Assembly: GCF_007827465.1 (NCBI RefSeq)
Contig: NZ_VISL01000001.1
Location: 563,001 to 627,000, forward strand
Direction of reading: 5' to 3'
Source: Dokdonia sp. Hel_I_53
GTDB taxonomy: Bacteria; Bacteroidota; Bacteroidia; Flavobacteriales; Flavobacteriaceae
DNA length: 64,000 bases
Positions within the stretch are counted from its first letter, which is position 1; the number at the start of each line of letters is the position of its first letter. The notes under the pieces are model-generated. The model ran no database searches, was not told the origin of the DNA, and saw only the letters and a list, made by a program, of their open reading frames with translations. A program made the position numbers and the translations under genes. Below, in pieces: positions 60,891-64,000 of the stretch.

Positions 60891-61442
60891 ATGTATAAAA
60901 CTTTTTTTGAAAATATAGCAGCAACGTATGGAGGTAAATTTCTATACAAAGATAAGGATATAAGTATAGGAGGCGGAATACGCTTACCAAAAGTGCAGTA
61001 CATATTAAAGATTCCATTAGAGAATACTGAAATACTTATCTCAAACATCACTGGAAAGGAATTTTCTGCACGCCTTTCGATGAATATTGATTTACCTTCT
61101 CAAGTTCCAAATTTTGAATTGTCAACAGATTCTCATTTTAAATCTCTATTTAAGAAGAAGTCTGATCGATTTAAAATAAAATCGGAGAGCGATGCCTTGA
61201 CGGAATTTTTAGAAAATAATATTCATATAAAAGAACTTGAAAAAATTGCAGAAGATGATGCTTTTGAGCCTTATATAACTGGAGAATTTAAGGATAGTTC
61301 TTATCAAGTAGAAGCTGAATATCATCTTGAATTTGACAACTGGAACAGTCCTGTCATACCTTTTATAAAACTTTTTAAAGATCTACATGTTCATCTAGAG
61401 CATCTCAGTAAAAGTAAAAATAACGCCTTAAAACATTCGTAA
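60891..61442 (+). CDS. Hypothetical protein
   Basis: A 183-residue soluble protein starting MYKTFFENIAATYGGKFLYK. Predicted strands (LPKVQYILKIPLENTEILISN, SARLSMNIDLPS) and a C-terminal helix (PFIKLFKDLHVHLEHLSKS). The acidic middle (LEKIAEDDAFEPYITGE) is not distinctive. No family recognised. It stands alone, convergent with the UvrD-like helicase gene. The lack of any array motif around it suggests a chromosomal gene. Confidence 0.72.
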   Translation: MYKTFFENIAATYGGKFLYKDKDISIGGGIRLPKVQYILKIPLENTEILISNITGKEFSARLSMNIDLPSQVPNFELSTDSHFKSLFKKKSDRFKIKSESDALTEFLENNIHIKELEKIAEDDAFEPYITGEFKDSSYQVEAEYHLEFDNWNSPVIPFIKLFKDLHVHLEHLSKSKNNALKHS

Positions 61443-61485
61443 AAATAGTTTACGAGATTTTTAATTTGTAGTTAGGAAATTTTTT

Positions 61486-63576
61486 CTATGAAAAATCCAT
61501 TCCTAAATCGAGGTCAATTTCATTTTCCTTTTGGGCATCTTTTACAGCAGAAAAATTACCTTTTGGAAACGTTTGCTCCACAAGTTGCTCTGGTATTGCT
61601 TCTAAGAAATACGCACTTTCATTTATTGCCTCATCATTACCTGAATTCAAAGGCTGATGAAATGCATTTATAGATTCTGTAGATCTTGTGATGAAAAGGG
61701 TGTTTTTTGCCCTTGTTAGTGCAACATACAAAACGCGTCTGTCTTCTTCTGTTTCTTCTATATTCCCTAAACTATAAGCAGATGGATATACTTTTGGGGA
61801 AACATTAAGTACAAAGCAAATATCAGCTTCTAGACCTTTTGCCGAGTGTACCGTAGATATGGTGACATGATCTTTTCGCTCGGCGGTGAGTAACTTAGAA
61901 CTCTCTAGGGTATGACTTCCACCTACATTTGTAGCATTATCTAATATCCCCTCAGAGATAAACTCTCCAAGGGTGCTATAATTTTCAGCGAGCATTTCTA
62001 ATACGGGGAAATCTGGCTTGCGCTTTTCAATCCAATCTTTACTGTATTTCATTGCAAGTTCAAACTCCATCAATTTATAAAGCTCGTGCACAGCTTGCTT
62101 TACCTTTCCTTTATTAGAAGCTATCGCATTGTAATAAGCTGCTGCTTGTTCTCCTTCTTTTCCAGGTATGATTGTAGTCAACCCGCCAGCTTCAATATCT
62201 TCTGGATCAAGTCGCATGACCTCTGTCATATAACTTGTAGCTTTTACCGGTCCTATACCATGAATAAATGTAAAGAAGCGCATCCAAGCAATTTCATCTA
62301 AAGGATTATTGATAACCCGCATCACAGCTACTACATCTTTAATATGCGCTGCTTCTAAAAATTTTCTACCGCCAAAAGTTTGATAGGGAATCTTTTTCTG
62401 TAAAAAAACAGCCTGCAATGGTCTTGTATAATACTGTGATCTGCTTAGAATTAAAAAATCTGAAAATGAGTTTCCACCCTCTGTAAATGCTTCAAGAATT
62501 TTCGTGGCTATATAGTTTGCTTCTTGGAACTGGTTATCCACATTGACGATGATGGGTTTGTTTCCTACACCACGACTGGCGATTAATTTTTTATTGTACT
62601 GGATGGGAGATGACTCTAATAGCCAATTGGAAACATCTAGAATTTCTTGAGTTGATCTATAATTTTTATCTAACACCTTTACTTCTGCATCTGCTACCCG
62701 TTCTTTAAAAAGATGCACGTTTTTAAAATCTGCACCCCTAAAACTATAAATAGACTGCGCATCATCACCTACACAGAACAAACTACAAATATATTCAAAT
62801 GGTTTAAGGAGATACCATTGTAATGGGTTCGTATCCTGCATCTCATCTATAAGAATGTGCTGGTAAACACCAGAGAGCAACTTTCTTGCAGCTTCATCTT
62901 TGTTAAGCCTATTGGCTACAACTAAGAGTAAATCATCATAATCTAAGTACTGCTGTCTTTTTTTCTGTGTTTGGTATTCTTTAATTAAGTGTTCTAGCTG
63001 TGGTCTCAATGTGGCAATTTCCTCCGTAGTTTGAGGATCATCTTTGCCCTTAAAAAGTATTTTTCGAATGGTATCCGTTAGGTTTGATCGCGTATTTCTC
63101 GCAAATGAAAATACATCTAGAATCTGCTGTGGCTTTATCCGCACCTTACCGTATTCCTCATTGGCTGTTCCGCAGGCCATCTTCATTAAACTCAGTTGAT
63201 CATCAGGATCAATAACCGTATAGTTTGCGGCACCAAAGAGATTTGGGAATTTGGTTATTAACTGATTACACCAACTGTGAAAGGTACTTCCGTTAAGCGC
63301 ACGTGTATCATAATCTGACAAGCCCGCTTTTACACGCTCCACAATTTCATTTGCAGCTCTCTTGGTGAAGGTTAAAATTTGGATTTGATCTGCGGGAACT
63401 CCAGAGTTAATTAAAAATTCCGCTCTGCCTACAATAGTTTTTGTTTTCCCAGTACCTGCTCCAGCAAGAAGCAATAAGTGCTTTCCAGAAAACTCAATCG
63501 CCTCCCGTTGTTTTGTGTTGTAATTCTCCAAAATTATAGCGGTAATTTTTACTTCAAATATAGGAATTAATTCCAT
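61486..63576 (-). CDS. UvrD/PcrA-like ATP-dependent DNA helicase
   Basis: A 696-residue superfamily 1A helicase. Motif I is LLAGAGTGKT (about 30-39), Ia ILTFTKRAANEI, II in ILIDEMQDTNPLQ, III GDDAQSIYSFRGA, IV LDKNYRST, V TISTVHSAKGLEAD and VI VALTRAKNTLF. It is a UvrD/PcrA-class 3'-5' translocase; UvrD itself is longer, so this may be a family variant of about 700 residues. I use ATG 63576; a TTG frame to 63603 would overlap the divergent gene. Likely role in repair or removal of RecA filaments, by family. Confidence 0.92.
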   Translation of the reverse strand: MELIPIFEVKITAIILENYNTKQREAIEFSGKHLLLLAGAGTGKTKTIVGRAEFLINSGVPADQIQILTFTKRAANEIVERVKAGLSDYDTRALNGSTFHSWCNQLITKFPNLFGAANYTVIDPDDQLSLMKMACGTANEEYGKVRIKPQQILDVFSFARNTRSNLTDTIRKILFKGKDDPQTTEEIATLRPQLEHLIKEYQTQKKRQQYLDYDDLLLVVANRLNKDEAARKLLSGVYQHILIDEMQDTNPLQWYLLKPFEYICSLFCVGDDAQSIYSFRGADFKNVHLFKERVADAEVKVLDKNYRSTQEILDVSNWLLESSPIQYNKKLIASRGVGNKPIIVNVDNQFQEANYIATKILEAFTEGGNSFSDFLILSRSQYYTRPLQAVFLQKKIPYQTFGGRKFLEAAHIKDVVAVMRVINNPLDEIAWMRFFTFIHGIGPVKATSYMTEVMRLDPEDIEAGGLTTIIPGKEGEQAAAYYNAIASNKGKVKQAVHELYKLMEFELAMKYSKDWIEKRKPDFPVLEMLAENYSTLGEFISEGILDNATNVGGSHTLESSKLLTAERKDHVTISTVHSAKGLEADICFVLNVSPKVYPSAYSLGNIEETEEDRRVLYVALTRAKNTLFITRSTESINAFHQPLNSGNDEAINESAYFLEAIPEQLVEQTFPKGNFSAVKDAQKENEIDLDLGMDFS

Positions 63577-63583
63577 AATTTTG
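63576..63583 (+). promoter_or_regulatory. -7 box of the DnaQ-like partial gene
   Basis: TAATTTTG fits TAnnTTTG, 19 bp before the ATG at 63603. It overlaps the start codon of the divergent helicase gene on the other strand. Confidence 0.5.
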
Positions 63584-63602
63584 GAATTTATCCCAAATCC
63601 CA

Positions 63603-64000
63603 ATGCACACTAAAGTCTATATAGATCTTCTAGGCAGCTCAAATAATTTGAAGATATCCAGTATTGTCGCACTATCCTTAACTATTGTGGATAGCTCAGA
63701 AAATGTAACCACCCACAACTATATTTTCAAACCACTCAACGTGCTTACTACAGCCCAAGAACTCAAAACTGGCTATTCAAATGGAGCACTAAGAAAGCAC
63801 CCTCCATTTATTGAGAAAGCAGAAGAAATACTAGCGCATAGTATTTCTAGTGAGCTACACTTTTATGATATGCAAGCAGAAAGATTGTGGCGAAAAGTAC
63901 TTCGGGAGATTGGCTATCCTATGTATAAAAGCGATACAGTACTGGAGAAGCAATTAAAGGTTTTGAAGTCTGATTTATACGGCCTTACACTACCCGAGTT
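63603..64000 (+). CDS. DnaQ-like (RNase H-fold exonuclease-type) protein, partial
   Basis: ATG at 63603, open to the end of the window; 132 residues visible (starts MHTKVYIDLLGSSNNLKISS). The opening strand-helix arrangement with an Asp (YIDLLGSS) and HNYIFKPLN is reminiscent of DnaQ/RNase T exonuclease domains, but the second acidic residue of the DEDD motif (normally DxE) is not visible at the expected place. Either it is a degenerate exonuclease fold or another protein. The C-terminus is outside the window. Divergent from the helicase gene with a 26-bp gap. Confidence 0.5.
   Translation, partial: MHTKVYIDLLGSSNNLKISSIVALSLTIVDSSENVTTHNYIFKPLNVLTTAQELKTGYSNGALRKHPPFIEKAEEILAHSISSELHFYDMQAERLWRKVLREIGYPMYKSDTVLEKQLKVLKSDLYGLTLPE

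Overview
The window looks like the chromosome of a marine-type member of the Flavobacteriaceae (phylum Bacteroidota). Supporting signs are the AT-rich sequence, the near absence of Shine-Dalgarno sites, -7 boxes of the Bacteroidota form TAnnTTTG, a type IX secretion C-terminal sorting domain (30074-32266), Bacteroidota-typical families (DUF4870, DUF4251, DUF4494, AsmA-like, Omp85-like) and a dispersed 14-bp palindrome GCTTTCGCGAAAGC that recurs between ordinary genes. Genus cannot be fixed from the sequence alone.

Layout. 1-1990: right end of an integrative element, with a tyrosine recombinase and a partial gene, abutting the 3' end of mnmE, a well-known integration target. 2098-15943: housekeeping and small accessory genes (mnmE, DUF4870, DUF3817, phytase-like lipoprotein, SDR, DUF6155-like, SF2 helicase, Arg/Ser/Thr-rich exported protein, aldehyde dehydrogenase, Bcr/CflA-type MFS, DUF4251, CDP-alcohol phosphatidyltransferase). 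16.1-21.1 kb: a very AT-rich island with one 1207-aa protein ending in a PD-(D/E)XK nuclease domain, an odd class-I tRNA-like gene with a GCU anticodon, and imperfect ~180-230 bp direct repeats on both sides. 21.2-45.7 kb: core-type genes (AsmA-like, cupin, HAD plus lactone oxidase pair, Omp85-like, T9SS-secreted esterase, LLM oxidoreductase, clade-2 catalase, PAP2, rimK, DUF4494, lipoprotein hydrolase, DEAD RNA helicase, J/KTSC protein, Crp/Fnr regulator, desaturase). 46.1-49.4 kb: a VPS10/BNR-repeat exported protein lying between two copies of the desaturase 3' end and its downstream region.

The most unusual part is 50.05-60.57 kb. It is an integron-like cassette array: four cargo units, all on the + strand (two small unknown proteins; SIR2 plus HerA; a subtilase; a secreted Hint-domain protein). 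The first bases of each unit are the reverse complement of its last bases (GTTGCCAGTA/TACTGGCAAC, GTTGTGCATA/TATACACAAC, GTTGTGCATA/TATGCACAAC, GTTGGCACAC/GTGTGCCAAC). After each unit comes a 129-193 bp imperfect palindrome whose arms co-vary between copies, which is the logic of integron attC sites. A 445-571 bp non-coding unit with its own palindrome recurs four times. No integron integrase is visible, and the sites are longer than classical attC and do not match its core consensus, so this may be a new kind of cassette system carrying defence and toxin-type cargo. The last 3.4 kb returns to chromosomal genes (hypothetical protein, UvrD/PcrA-like helicase, start of a DnaQ-like protein).
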